29,412 bases of DNA from JBILXY01 sp044378055 (GTDB taxonomy: Bacteria > Patescibacteriota > JACMRA01). The translations under genes were made by a program, and so were the position numbers. The stretch is taken from the NCBI GenBank assembly GCA_044378055.1, contig JBILXY010000012.1, forward strand, positions 1-29,412, written 5' to 3'. Shown piece after piece: positions 1-8,223 of the stretch. The notes beneath the pieces were generated by a model. It did no database searches, was not told where the DNA came from, and worked only from the letters and a program-made list of their open reading frames with translations. Position 1 is the first letter of the stretch. The number at the start of each line of letters is the position of its first letter.

Positions 1-3000
1 CCACCTGTTCCAACATTATACCTACCTCCATTTCCACCATAGCCTCCACCTCCACCTCCGTTAGGGCCTGCATTTCCTATTCCACCACCAAGGCCTAAAC
101 CGTTACCAGTAGCATTTCCTGGTTGATAAGCACCTAGGAAGCCGTCGGAATTTGCATTCAAAATTCCTAAAATACTAGCATTCTGGGCATATATTTTAAT
201 TTTTGAACCTTGGGCTACATTTATTGTAAAACCACTCGAAACTGTAAAAGTTCCAATATTACAATATCTTCCAGTAATTGTAGCGCCGTTTGCAGGTGTG
301 AAATCTGCTCCGTTAAGATTTGTATCACAATCTAAACTTGCCACTGTTACAATATTTGAATCTATACTATTTCCAATTCCATTTACTGCAATTACTTTAA
401 ATTTATAGCTGAGAGCAGGTGTTAAACCTGTTACTGTATAACTTGTATTGGTGTTCACCCCATCATTAACAACAGTCTCGGATGCAAAGTTATCTGTACT
501 GTATTTTATTATATAATCTGTAATACTAGAACCGTTGTTAAAAGGTGCTGTCCAGGCTAGGGGAACATTTTCACTTTCATTGTTGGTAATTGCTAAATCA
601 AAAATTTGGTTTGGAACACCGTTTACACCATAGGTATAACCAGAGTTTAAAGTTCCACTACTGCCATCACTGTTGGTTACGGTTAGATTTTGTGTACCTG
701 TACCTGCGGGGATATAACCTGTTAGAGTGGTGGAATTGATAAAGTTAACCCCGCCCAGATATTGGCCATTGATGATTATTCCAAAATTAGCTTCGTTTCC
801 TAAAGTTACAGCTGGGTTTGAACCATAGAGGTTGTATTTGGTGTTTAAATAGCTTTCCACAGTTTGGCGTTCTGTGTTTGAAAATGCAGTGTTAAAAACT
901 ACAGCCTCGATAATATCCCCAGCAAATCCCAATTGTGCATAAGCATATCCATTGCCGATAACATTAATTTTATTAAAAGAGTTGAATCCAATATTTCCTG
1001 TAACTAAACTTGAGCCGTTGGTACTTATTTCAAAATCAGCATTTGTTTTTCTTACTAAACTTCCCACACTTGCATTTCCATTGTTAACTTGTGCACTAGA
1101 AGTATTTATAATCCAAGAGGATGTGTATTGGGAAAAACCGAATCGTCCACCATTTAAACCTATTTCGCTATAAAGCGAGTTGGTAGTATCCCCAAAAATT
1201 CTTTGATTTACGGAATCTGTACTTATACCAGTGTTTTGATTTTTAAAAACTGCAAAAGTTGTATGTTGGGTAGTGGTAGGAATGGTAGTGTTTAAAGTTA
1301 AAGCATCTCCTCCATCAAACCTGACCACCGGTTTTTCATTTTGAATATTATTTTTAAGTATTGGTCTATTGGCTAAAGTAGCTTGAGTGGCATTATTTCC
1401 ATTTCCGCTTCTATCTGTCCAAGTTTGAATTGCCGTACCGTCTGTACTAGTGCCAACACCAGAATTTGCCGATAGCCATAATCTATTATTGACAGAAGTT
1501 AAAGCAGACCCAAATGAAAAATTAGCTATATTGCTTTGGCTTGATAAACCAGAATCACCATATTTCAAAAACACAGTATTAGTACCAGTTGGAAGACTAG
1601 GTTTTTTAAACCAAACAACAGTATTAGCACTATTACAATCGCCATCAATCCAATATTGTAAATCTGTAGTTCCATCACTGTCCCTTACTCGTATATCTCC
1701 ACAATCGCTTCTTAATTTCCCTGCTGTAATTAAACTGGCAGTATCCAAAGTAATATTTCCTTCATAGTTAGTAATGGTTGAGCCAGTCGGATTATTAATC
1801 AAGATATATCTGGAAATCAAACCTCCGCTTGCTCTTAAATTACTAAAATTACTACCTGTAATTGTTACATAAGTTCCCCCAGCGTTAGGGCCAGAATTTG
1901 GTGAAACGCTAGAAACAACAGGTGCTGAGTAAGTATAGCCATTGGTTGAGGTTACAGATAAATTATCAGGGTTTGTAACTACAACATTCACAATTCCAGT
2001 TTTATCGCCTGGTAATGTTGAGGCTGGAATTGTTACTCTAAGTTGGGTGGAGGAAATATATTGAATGTTTAAGGCAGCGTTTGTTCCAAAATTTACACCC
2101 CCGCTTACCCCAAAACCAGTTTCAGTGCCAATTGATATGGTAGGTATAGTTGAAGAAATAGCATATTTAGTGGATAAATAATTTTCAACGCCAATGGTTT
2201 CGTCAACAGTAGGAACTGCACTGAAAGCAATAATTTCGGCGATATCAATATTGGCAAAGTAGCTATTTTCCATAGCACCAAGTGTCATTGCTTTGGTAAC
2301 ACCAGGGCCGGAGGGATTTAAACTCATCACCATTGGAGAGGTAATTCCATTTAAATTAAACGGCGAAGAAAGTGCCGTGCCGTTTTTTCTTACTGCTAAT
2401 GGGAATGTGTTTGAGTGAAAATAATTTGTTCCAGGTTCAAAAAGCCCCATTCTACCACCTCCAAAAGCATTTTCCAGTACTGAACCATATGTGTTAAAAT
2501 TGGTTACATTAGATCTGAATACTGTTATATACTGGGCAACCGAAGTTGAATTGGTAATTAATAGAGAATCGTTGCTACCATCAAACCTTACTGCTGGTTT
2601 TGCGTTGGCAAAATTAGTTTTTAAGGTAGGTTGATTTAAAACCGTTCCTCTGGTTGCGTTATTAGCACTGGCACTTTTATCTGTCCATGAAGAGATTGAA
2701 GCTCCGTCTGCAGTTACCCCTGTACCACTGTCGGCGCTATACCAAAACCTAACATTACTTCCAAATAAACTATTTCCAAAAGAGAAATTTGCACTATTGC
2801 TAAGGCTTGTTAAAGTTAAATCTCCGTATGAAAGAAATATATTACTTACCCCACCAGCTAAGTTAGATTTTTTCACCCAAATGCTTGTGCTGGCTGTATT
2901 GCAGCCGCCTTCAACCCAATAATTTAAATCAGTAAGTCCGTCCGAATCTTTTATTCGAAGGTCACCACAGTCTGACCGCATTTTTCCTGCAGTTACTAAG

Positions 3001-5213
3001 CTTGCAGTATCAGTTAAAATATTCCCTTCATAATTGGCTATCGTAGAACCAGATTTGGTAATTGTAACTTGTTTTTTATACCCTTTTTCTAAGAAATTTG
3101 CTCCATTTATAATTACTTCATTACCACCCAAAGTTGTTCCTGTGTTTGGTGATATTGAAGAAATAGTTGGTGCTGCATAAGTAAAGCCATTGGTTAAAGT
3201 GACCGAATTAGCATCAGGATTTGTAACTACAACATTTACCGAACCAGTGCCATTTCCGCCAAGCGTAGAAGATGGAACTGTTACCCTAAGCTGGGTGGAT
3301 GAAACAAAAACCAAATTAGTACCAGAAACCCCACCAAAAGTTACACTAGCTGTTGTAGAAGTTTCGCTGCCAACACTTAAACTTGGGTTTGTACCGTAGA
3401 TACTATACTTTGAATTAAGATAAGTCTCAACAAGATTTCTATCATTTGCACTCAAAGCATTATTAAAAACAATGAAATCGCCAAAATCGCCAGTTTGCTT
3501 ATTATTACAGGCCGAATTACCAAGTATAAAGTCTGAACTTATGCCAGTATTTAAAGTTCCAGAATAATTATTTACACTTACCAAATTAGTACCATCAACA
3601 TTAATCTCGGCATTTGCAGTGTTACGATATAATTGAACTGTATGAAAATTGTTATCCCATCCAGAAGGTTGAGCAACATTAATATTACCACTGCCAGTTT
3701 GAAAATGTAAATTATCGTTATATGTTAAATGAGCTAAAAATCTATTGGAACTACAATCTCCCCAACCAAAAGCATCGTTTTGTGCATCACTTCCATCTTG
3801 TTTTATTGTGGTAAAAATTGTGGATTGCTCTGCGGAAGAAATGTTTGTACCTGGAAGCGAATTTTTTCTTAATTCATCATTACTGCCATCAAATCTAATA
3901 ACTGGTTTACCATTTAAGAAGTTTATTTTCAGTTGCGGTCTGCTTATAGCAGAGCTTTGAGAAACACTATTTCCAGAAGCGCTTCTATCACTCCAAGATT
4001 CAATACTTGAACTATCACAAATACCAATACACATTCTTACATCATTTATTGTTGAGCCAGTAGAATAAAATGAACTATCTAAAATTAGAGGGTAGCTAGA
4101 TGGAGAAAGAGTTGTTGAACTTGTGTAAAATGTGTTACCATTTCTTTTATATAATATTTTATCTCCGCTGGCTTCCACACTCAAAACATCATTTGTAGCA
4201 TAACTACCAAAATCCCCACGATAATTTCCAGATTCATATACTTGTACCGAACCAATTTGTGGATATATGGCAAAATCAATATCTACATAATCAGAATTGG
4301 TATTACCTTTTGAAAGGCCAAACATTTTGTAGGTGTTAGTTTCTTGCATTCTAGCTGATACGAAACCGTTTCCACTTGTAATACTTTCTGTGGAAGTTAA
4401 TCCTGCTACATTCCAGCCTGAACCTGCCGTTTGAGTCACATCTCCACCATTTACAGATACCCCAACAACATTCGAAAAAGTAGGCCTAAAAGTATCTACC
4501 GTAGCAATATTATTTCCACTTAACCACAATTTATTATTCGAGCTAGCTAAGACAGCGCCAAAACTAAAATTAGCAATGTTACTTTGAGAAGTATCGCTTG
4601 GATTTGAATATTTTAGATAAACACTGCTAGAACCAGCTGCCAAACTAGGTTTTTTGAACCAAATGGTAGTATTGTTTGAATTACATTGCCCATCAATCCA
4701 ATAATTTAAATCTGTGCTTTCATCGCTATCTTTTACTCTAATATCGCCACAATCGCTTCTTAATTTTCCTGCTGTAATTAAACTTGCAGTATCTAAGTTA
4801 ATATTTCCTTCATAGTTGGTAATTGTACTTCCTGGATTATTGATAGTTACAACCCGTTGAGGACCGCCTTGGGCAAAGTTTGTTCCATTTATTGTTACTT
4901 CATAGCCACCAAGTGGTGAACCTGTATTTGGGGTGATGGAAGAAATAGTAGGGTTACCAGAAGCTTGGGCTTTATCTCCACCTGACCTAAAGTTGGTAGC
5001 AATAATAGCAGCTAAGCTGATTGAAATAACCAAGCCTAAAACTAACCATTTAAAATTTTTATTTTTGGAAAAGGCCTGTCCAATATACTTGCTAATTCTA
5101 TGTTTTAAGCCACTAAAGAAAGTAACCAAATTCGTTTTGAATTTTTTTATGAAGTTAAATTTTTGAATATTTTTTTTACTTCTTTCAGTCCTTTCTTTAA
5201 AATTAAAAAACAT
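1..5213 (-). CDS. Giant membrane-anchored surface protein with TIG, DUF2341, LamG-like, FN3 and Gly-rich parts (partial, C-terminus off window)
   Basis: The frame is open from the ATG at 5213 to the left edge, giving at least 1737 residues and no stop. A basic cytoplasmic tail of about 50 residues precedes one membrane segment (about 54-74), so it is probably an uncleaved anchor with everything after it outside the cell. Three large units follow. Each opens with a TIG/IPT start (TISSITPNTG at about 90-99), continues into a DUF2341-like stretch (SDCGDIR followed by DSD) and then a LamG-like concanavalin fold (RFDGSND). Each closes with a TIG-like end (STQLRVTVP, VVVTNPD). Unit 1 has an extra lectin-like segment at about 258-385. 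A fibronectin type III domain lies at about 1531-1618, and the visible end is glycine-rich (about 1695-1737). Such proteins are typical of CPR exteriors and are thought to mediate adhesion or carbohydrate binding; the ligand is unknown. It lies 118 bases downstream of the PBP gene with its own promoter. Confidence 0.85.
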   Translation of the reverse strand, partial: MFFNFKERTERSKKNIQKFNFIKKFKTNLVTFFSGLKHRISKYIGQAFSKNKNFKWLVLGLVISISLAAIIATNFRSGGDKAQASGNPTISSITPNTGSPLGGYEVTINGTNFAQGGPQRVVTINNPGSTITNYEGNINLDTASLITAGKLRSDCGDIRVKDSDESTDLNYWIDGQCNSNNTTIWFKKPSLAAGSSSVYLKYSNPSDTSQSNIANFSFGAVLASSNNKLWLSGNNIATVDTFRPTFSNVVGVSVNGGDVTQTAGSGWNVAGLTSTESITSGNGFVSARMQETNTYKMFGLSKGNTNSDYVDIDFAIYPQIGSVQVYESGNYRGDFGSYATNDVLSVEASGDKILYKRNGNTFYTSSTTLSPSSYPLILDSSFYSTGSTINDVRMCIGICDSSSIESWSDRSASGNSVSQSSAISRPQLKINFLNGKPVIRFDGSNDELRKNSLPGTNISSAEQSTIFTTIKQDGSDAQNDAFGWGDCSSNRFLAHLTYNDNLHFQTGSGNINVAQPSGWDNNFHTVQLYRNTANAEINVDGTNLVSVNNYSGTLNTGISSDFILGNSACNNKQTGDFGDFIVFNNALSANDRNLVETYLNSKYSIYGTNPSLSVGSETSTTASVTFGGVSGTNLVFVSSTQLRVTVPSSTLGGNGTGSVNVVVTNPDANSVTLTNGFTYAAPTISSISPNTGTTLGGNEVIINGANFLEKGYKKQVTITKSGSTIANYEGNILTDTASLVTAGKMRSDCGDLRIKDSDGLTDLNYWVEGGCNTASTSIWVKKSNLAGGVSNIFLSYGDLTLTSLSNSANFSFGNSLFGSNVRFWYSADSGTGVTADGASISSWTDKSASANNATRGTVLNQPTLKTNFANAKPAVRFDGSNDSLLITNSTSVAQYITVFRSNVTNFNTYGSVLENAFGGGRMGLFEPGTNYFHSNTFPLAVRKNGTALSSPFNLNGITSPMVMSLNPSGPGVTKAMTLGAMENSYFANIDIAEIIAFSAVPTVDETIGVENYLSTKYAISSTIPTISIGTETGFGVSGGVNFGTNAALNIQYISSTQLRVTIPASTLPGDKTGIVNVVVTNPDNLSVTSTNGYTYSAPVVSSVSPNSGPNAGGTYVTITGSNFSNLRASGGLISRYILINNPTGSTITNYEGNITLDTASLITAGKLRSDCGDIRVRDSDGTTDLQYWIDGDCNSANTVVWFKKPSLPTGTNTVFLKYGDSGLSSQSNIANFSFGSALTSVNNRLWLSANSGVGTSTDGTAIQTWTDRSGNGNNATQATLANRPILKNNIQNEKPVVRFDGGDALTLNTTIPTTTQHTTFAVFKNQNTGISTDSVNQRIFGDTTNSLYSEIGLNGGRFGFSQYTSSWIINTSSAQVNNGNASVGSLVRKTNADFEISTNGSSLVTGNIGFNSFNKINVIGNGYAYAQLGFAGDIIEAVVFNTAFSNTERQTVESYLNTKYNLYGSNPAVTLGNEANFGIIINGQYLGGVNFINSTTLTGYIPAGTGTQNLTVTNSDGSSGTLNSGYTYGVNGVPNQIFDLAITNNESENVPLAWTAPFNNGSSITDYIIKYSTDNFASETVVNDGVNTNTSYTVTGLTPALSYKFKVIAVNGIGNSIDSNIVTVASLDCDTNLNGADFTPANGATITGRYCNIGTFTVSSGFTINVAQGSKIKIYAQNASILGILNANSDGFLGAYQPGNATGNGLGLGGGIGNAGPNGGGGGGYGGNGGRYNVGTG
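1606..1785 (-). repeat. Coding repeat copy 3 (DUF2341 core of surface protein)
   Basis: This is the third copy of the DUF2341 core, nearly the same as copy 1 at DNA level. Such similarity suggests fairly recent duplication or gene conversion between units 1 and 3. Confidence 0.75.
2860..3050 (-). repeat. Coding repeat copy 2 (DUF2341 core of surface protein)
   Basis: This is the second, most diverged copy of the DUF2341 core (SDCGDLRIKDSD, then a tryptophan-containing strand). Its DNA has drifted more from copies 1 and 3 than they have from each other. Confidence 0.7.
4606..4835 (-). repeat. Coding repeat copy 1 (DUF2341 core of surface protein)
   Basis: This stretch encodes the part of unit 1 running from the TIG/DUF2341 junction to KKPSL. 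Its DNA is closely similar to 1606-1785 and more distantly similar to 2860-3050; the plus-strand words CACAATCGCTTCTTAATTT and ATATTTCCTTCATAGTT recur in the 1606-1785 copy. It is an internal duplication within one gene. Confidence 0.75.
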
Positions 5214-5275
5214 CCCAACTTTTTGTTTTTGTTTATTAGTAAATTAAATTACTACCACTTTCTCTTCAATAAATT

Positions 5276-5304
5276 AGTTTACCTCTATAATATGCAATAG
5301 TCAA
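5276..5304 (-). promoter_or_regulatory. Sigma-70-like promoter for the giant surface protein
   Basis: On the minus strand TTGACT (5304-5299) and TAAACT (5281-5276) are separated by 17 bases. The predicted transcript starts near 5269, leaving a leader of about 55 bases. No Shine-Dalgarno motif is visible before the ATG at 5213. Confidence 0.5.
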
Positions 5305-5331
5305 CCCGTAATTTCTAAATGATAATTTACA

Positions 5332-7668
5332 TTATCTGTCTTTTGGAACACCTAAATATTCTAAGGAATTTTTCATGGTTTTAGCGAAACTAAATCCCAA
5401 AGTATTCTCTGCAAAATTATTAACATTACCAGGGCTTGGCTCTGAGAGTTTAATTAATACTAAAAGTTGAGGGTTAGAGACTGGGCCATAGCCGATTAAG
5501 GTGTGGTCGTAAACCCCTAATCTTGTGTTACAATCATAAATATTTTCATTGGCTGCACATAACTTTGCGTTATCTATTCTTCCAACTTGGCTGGTACCAG
5601 TTTTACCAGCAACAGTATATCCAGAAACCTGAGCTTTACTGGCTTTTTGCCCTAAATAACCTTGATCTAAAACATTAGCCAAGTATCCGGTAACTTCTGT
5701 AGCTACCTTTTCAGAAATAACTTGTTGCGGCTGTTTTCTTTTTATAATACTATTTTCCGAACTGCCATCGTCTATGGTGTTATCTCCATAAGCAATTTTA
5801 TCTACTAAATATGGCTCTACAATTTTACCTTTGTTAGCTAGGGCAGTATAAGCCCTTGCAAGCTGAATTCCAGACATGGTAAACCCTTGTCCGAAGCCGA
5901 AAGTGGCATAGGTAAAGCCAGAATTTAAGTTGGTATCAAGCTGACGAATATCACCTCCACCGTCTCCTGGAAGGCTTATTGCAGTTGGTTTACCAATTCT
6001 ATATTGTTCGGTAATATATTGCTGAAGTTTTGAATTTGGCATTCCTTCAGAAAGCATTTGGGCAATTCCAGTATTAATTGAATCTCTTAAAATATTGGAA
6101 AGATTTTGTTTTCCTCTACCGCGATATGAAAAATTTTGTGAATTTCTAATATAATAAATTGTACCATTCCTTTCTTGATAAGGTTTACCTTTGGCATCGT
6201 AATCTTCAAAACTCCAATCGGCTGGTACACCAATATTTTTTCCAGTGCTGTCTTTGGCGCCATTCTCCCATTCGTTCCTAACTGCTGCCACAGTTAAAGG
6301 TTTCATAACCGATCCAACTTCGTAATCTACACTGGTAACGCTGTTTCTAAATGCAGATAAACTTGCTTCTTCATATCTATTTGGATCAAAACTTGGGTAG
6401 CTTGCTAGGGCTAAAATTTTACCTGTTTTCACTTCCATAATTAAGATTGAACCATCTTTAGGGCCACCTTTGCTGTTGGTGTTATCTTTAACTAATTGTT
6501 GCAAAGTTTCTTCGGCCTGTCTTTGCAAATTTCTATCAATGGTTAAATATATATTAGCACCATTTACAACCCTGGCCTGACTTTCTTTATCTGAACCAAT
6601 TTCTTTATTCAGAACCTGCCTTCCGTTTAACCCCGCAAGAACGCTACAATACTTCTGCTCTAAGCCGTAATAACCAATGTTATACTGTCCTAAATATGAA
6701 GTTCCTCTAGCCTGGTTGTCTGTAACCATATCTTGGCAGCCATTTACTTTTAAGGCTTCTTCGGCCGTAACTGGGCTTCTTGGAGCAAAACCGATTGTGC
6801 TGCTTAACAGTTGATTTTCTGGGTAAATTCTATTTTCGACATTTTCAATTCCAAGCCACGGGCTGAAACTTGCAAGCCCTGATTGAAGATATAAATCTTG
6901 ACTTCTAAGGTAATCTACAGATTGTTTTTGGGTAGAGTTAATAAATTTTTGAACGATTACATGCCTGGATAAAGGCTTTTTGTTAATTTCCAAATTAAAC
7001 TGATCTTCAACCGTTTTCCAGTCTAAATTTAACGAACCAGCTACCATTTGGCTGGCCTGACTTATTGTAAGAACTTTATTATCCACCTGATTTTTTAAGA
7101 CAAATGGATCTATGTAAACATTCGCTAAACTTTGGGAAGAAGTAACTGGAATTTCATTTTTGTTCTGACTTAAATCTTGAATAAAAATTTGCCCTCTTCT
7201 TGCTTGAATAATTTGTAAATTGCTTAACCAGTTACTATTATTTTGGCTTGCAGCACCATTGGTTGAAACTTGAAAATATGCTAATCTAAAGCAAATCACC
7301 ACAAAAAATACTGTAAAAACAATTTTAACAATCAAAGATCGATTGATATTATTTACCCAGTCTGAAATTTTAGCAATCACCATTAATATGATGTTTTTAG
7401 CCATGTTTTTAAACCAAAGGCCAATCCTACTTGAAACATTTTCTTTCTGGTTGCTGCTATTTTTACTTAATTTTTCTGAAGAATCTTTAGGTAAATGAGC
7501 ATGCCTTTTTTCAGAAAATTTTGTTTGATTTGCTTGAATTTTTTTTGAACTCTGCCAACTACTGATTGTACTATAAATTTTGTCCAAAAAAGATGAACTT
7601 GTTTTTTTGTAAGCTAAATTGGAATAATCAACCTTGCGGCCTTTGACATTATGCCTAGTTTTTTTCAT
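5332..7668 (-). CDS. ftsI: Penicillin-binding protein, FtsI/PBP2-type transpeptidase
   Basis: This is a class B penicillin-binding protein that cross-links peptidoglycan outside the membrane, probably at the septum. Counting from the upstream ATG at 7680, there is a long Lys/Ser-rich cytoplasmic tail, one membrane segment at about 114-137, a PBP dimerisation region, then the transpeptidase domain. All three active-site motifs are present: SVMK (S457, K460), SIN (S534-N536) and KTG (K693-G695). I chose the start at 7668 (MKKTRHN) because a perfect TATAAT lies at 7686-7681, right against the ATG at 7680, so a transcript from it would begin after that ATG. If that promoter is not real, the protein gains four residues (782 in all). 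FtsI fits better than an elongation PBP because an FtsQ-like gene is nearby, but the motifs alone do not separate them. Confidence 0.93.
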   Translation of the reverse strand: MKKTRHNVKGRKVDYSNLAYKKTSSSFLDKIYSTISSWQSSKKIQANQTKFSEKRHAHLPKDSSEKLSKNSSNQKENVSSRIGLWFKNMAKNIILMVIAKISDWVNNINRSLIVKIVFTVFFVVICFRLAYFQVSTNGAASQNNSNWLSNLQIIQARRGQIFIQDLSQNKNEIPVTSSQSLANVYIDPFVLKNQVDNKVLTISQASQMVAGSLNLDWKTVEDQFNLEINKKPLSRHVIVQKFINSTQKQSVDYLRSQDLYLQSGLASFSPWLGIENVENRIYPENQLLSSTIGFAPRSPVTAEEALKVNGCQDMVTDNQARGTSYLGQYNIGYYGLEQKYCSVLAGLNGRQVLNKEIGSDKESQARVVNGANIYLTIDRNLQRQAEETLQQLVKDNTNSKGGPKDGSILIMEVKTGKILALASYPSFDPNRYEEASLSAFRNSVTSVDYEVGSVMKPLTVAAVRNEWENGAKDSTGKNIGVPADWSFEDYDAKGKPYQERNGTIYYIRNSQNFSYRGRGKQNLSNILRDSINTGIAQMLSEGMPNSKLQQYITEQYRIGKPTAISLPGDGGGDIRQLDTNLNSGFTYATFGFGQGFTMSGIQLARAYTALANKGKIVEPYLVDKIAYGDNTIDDGSSENSIIKRKQPQQVISEKVATEVTGYLANVLDQGYLGQKASKAQVSGYTVAGKTGTSQVGRIDNAKLCAANENIYDCNTRLGVYDHTLIGYGPVSNPQLLVLIKLSEPSPGNVNNFAENTLGFSFAKTMKNSLEYLGVPKDR

Positions 7669-7680
7669 GCTAGGGATCAT

Positions 7681-7686
7681 ATTATA
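7681..7686 (-). promoter_or_regulatory. -10 element of the PBP gene, apparently giving a leaderless message
   Basis: TATAAT reads on the minus strand immediately before the ATG at 7680. A TTGACA lies 25 bases further upstream (7717-7712), too far for a normal pair, so the -35 is unclear. Transcription would start near 7674, about six bases before the ATG at 7668. Confidence 0.4.
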
Positions 7687-7722
7687 GTAACTTTATTTTA
7701 TAAGGTTTATTTGTCAATTTAT

Positions 7723-8145
7723 ATGAAGCCCAGCGAATTTCTACTAAAGCTAAAAAACTTAGACCAAAATAATCTTCGCGATGTGAAGGGGTTGGGGGAG
7801 GTTTTAATTAATAATATTCAAGAATTTATTAGCTCTGAAAGATATTCACAAATGCTTCATAATTTTCAAAAACTTGAAGAAACAAATTTAGGGCCAAATA
7901 TAATTTCAACCAATATTGAAATAATAGACGGCCCATTATCTGGTCAGGTAATTTGTATTACAGGAACTTTTGAAATTAGTCGTGATGAAATTAGCAAAAA
8001 ACTAAGTTTGTTAGGTGCCAAAATTAGTTCAGCAGTTACTTCTAGTACCACAATTTTACTCGCTGGCGAAAAAGCTGGAAGCAAGCTTTCCAAAGCTGAA
8101 AACTTGGGAACCAGGGTAGTTACCGATTACAAAGAATTGCTGTAA
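7723..8145 (+). CDS. Small HhH-BRCT protein resembling the C-terminus of NAD-dependent DNA ligase
   Basis: The protein has 140 residues. The first half contains a helix-hairpin-helix-like segment (VKGLGEVLINNIQEF) followed by a helix like the one before the BRCT domain of LigA. The second half is a BRCT domain (GQVICITGTFEISRDEI, then a conserved TILLAGEKAGSKLSKA segment). Adenylation, OB-fold and zinc-finger parts of a ligase are absent, so it cannot ligate by itself. It may be a free-standing DNA-end or protein-binding module, or a detached ligase tail. The start at 7723 is preferred over the ATG at 7651, because the latter would encode a segment antisense to the PBP start with no domain match. 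It is divergent from the PBP gene and has no visible ribosome binding site. Confidence 0.8.
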   Translation: MKPSEFLLKLKNLDQNNLRDVKGLGEVLINNIQEFISSERYSQMLHNFQKLEETNLGPNIISTNIEIIDGPLSGQVICITGTFEISRDEISKKLSLLGAKISSAVTSSTTILLAGEKAGSKLSKAENLGTRVVTDYKELL

Positions 8146-8223
8146 TTAGCTTAATTATCTGGACATTTTGGTGACTAGAAGATCTAAAACTTTCATATAA
8201 ACTAAAACTATTACTACCAAGTT

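Noticed and set aside
952..4933. Several plus-strand frames of 65-105 codons between 952 and 5166
   Set aside because: They lie opposite the giant surface protein, whose minus-strand frame is continuous and has clear domains. They are by-products of its composition.
7651..7722. ATG at 7651 as start of the HhH-BRCT protein
   Set aside because: The extra 24 residues are antisense to the PBP start and have no match to the ligase-tail pattern. The ATG at 7723 begins a natural helix.
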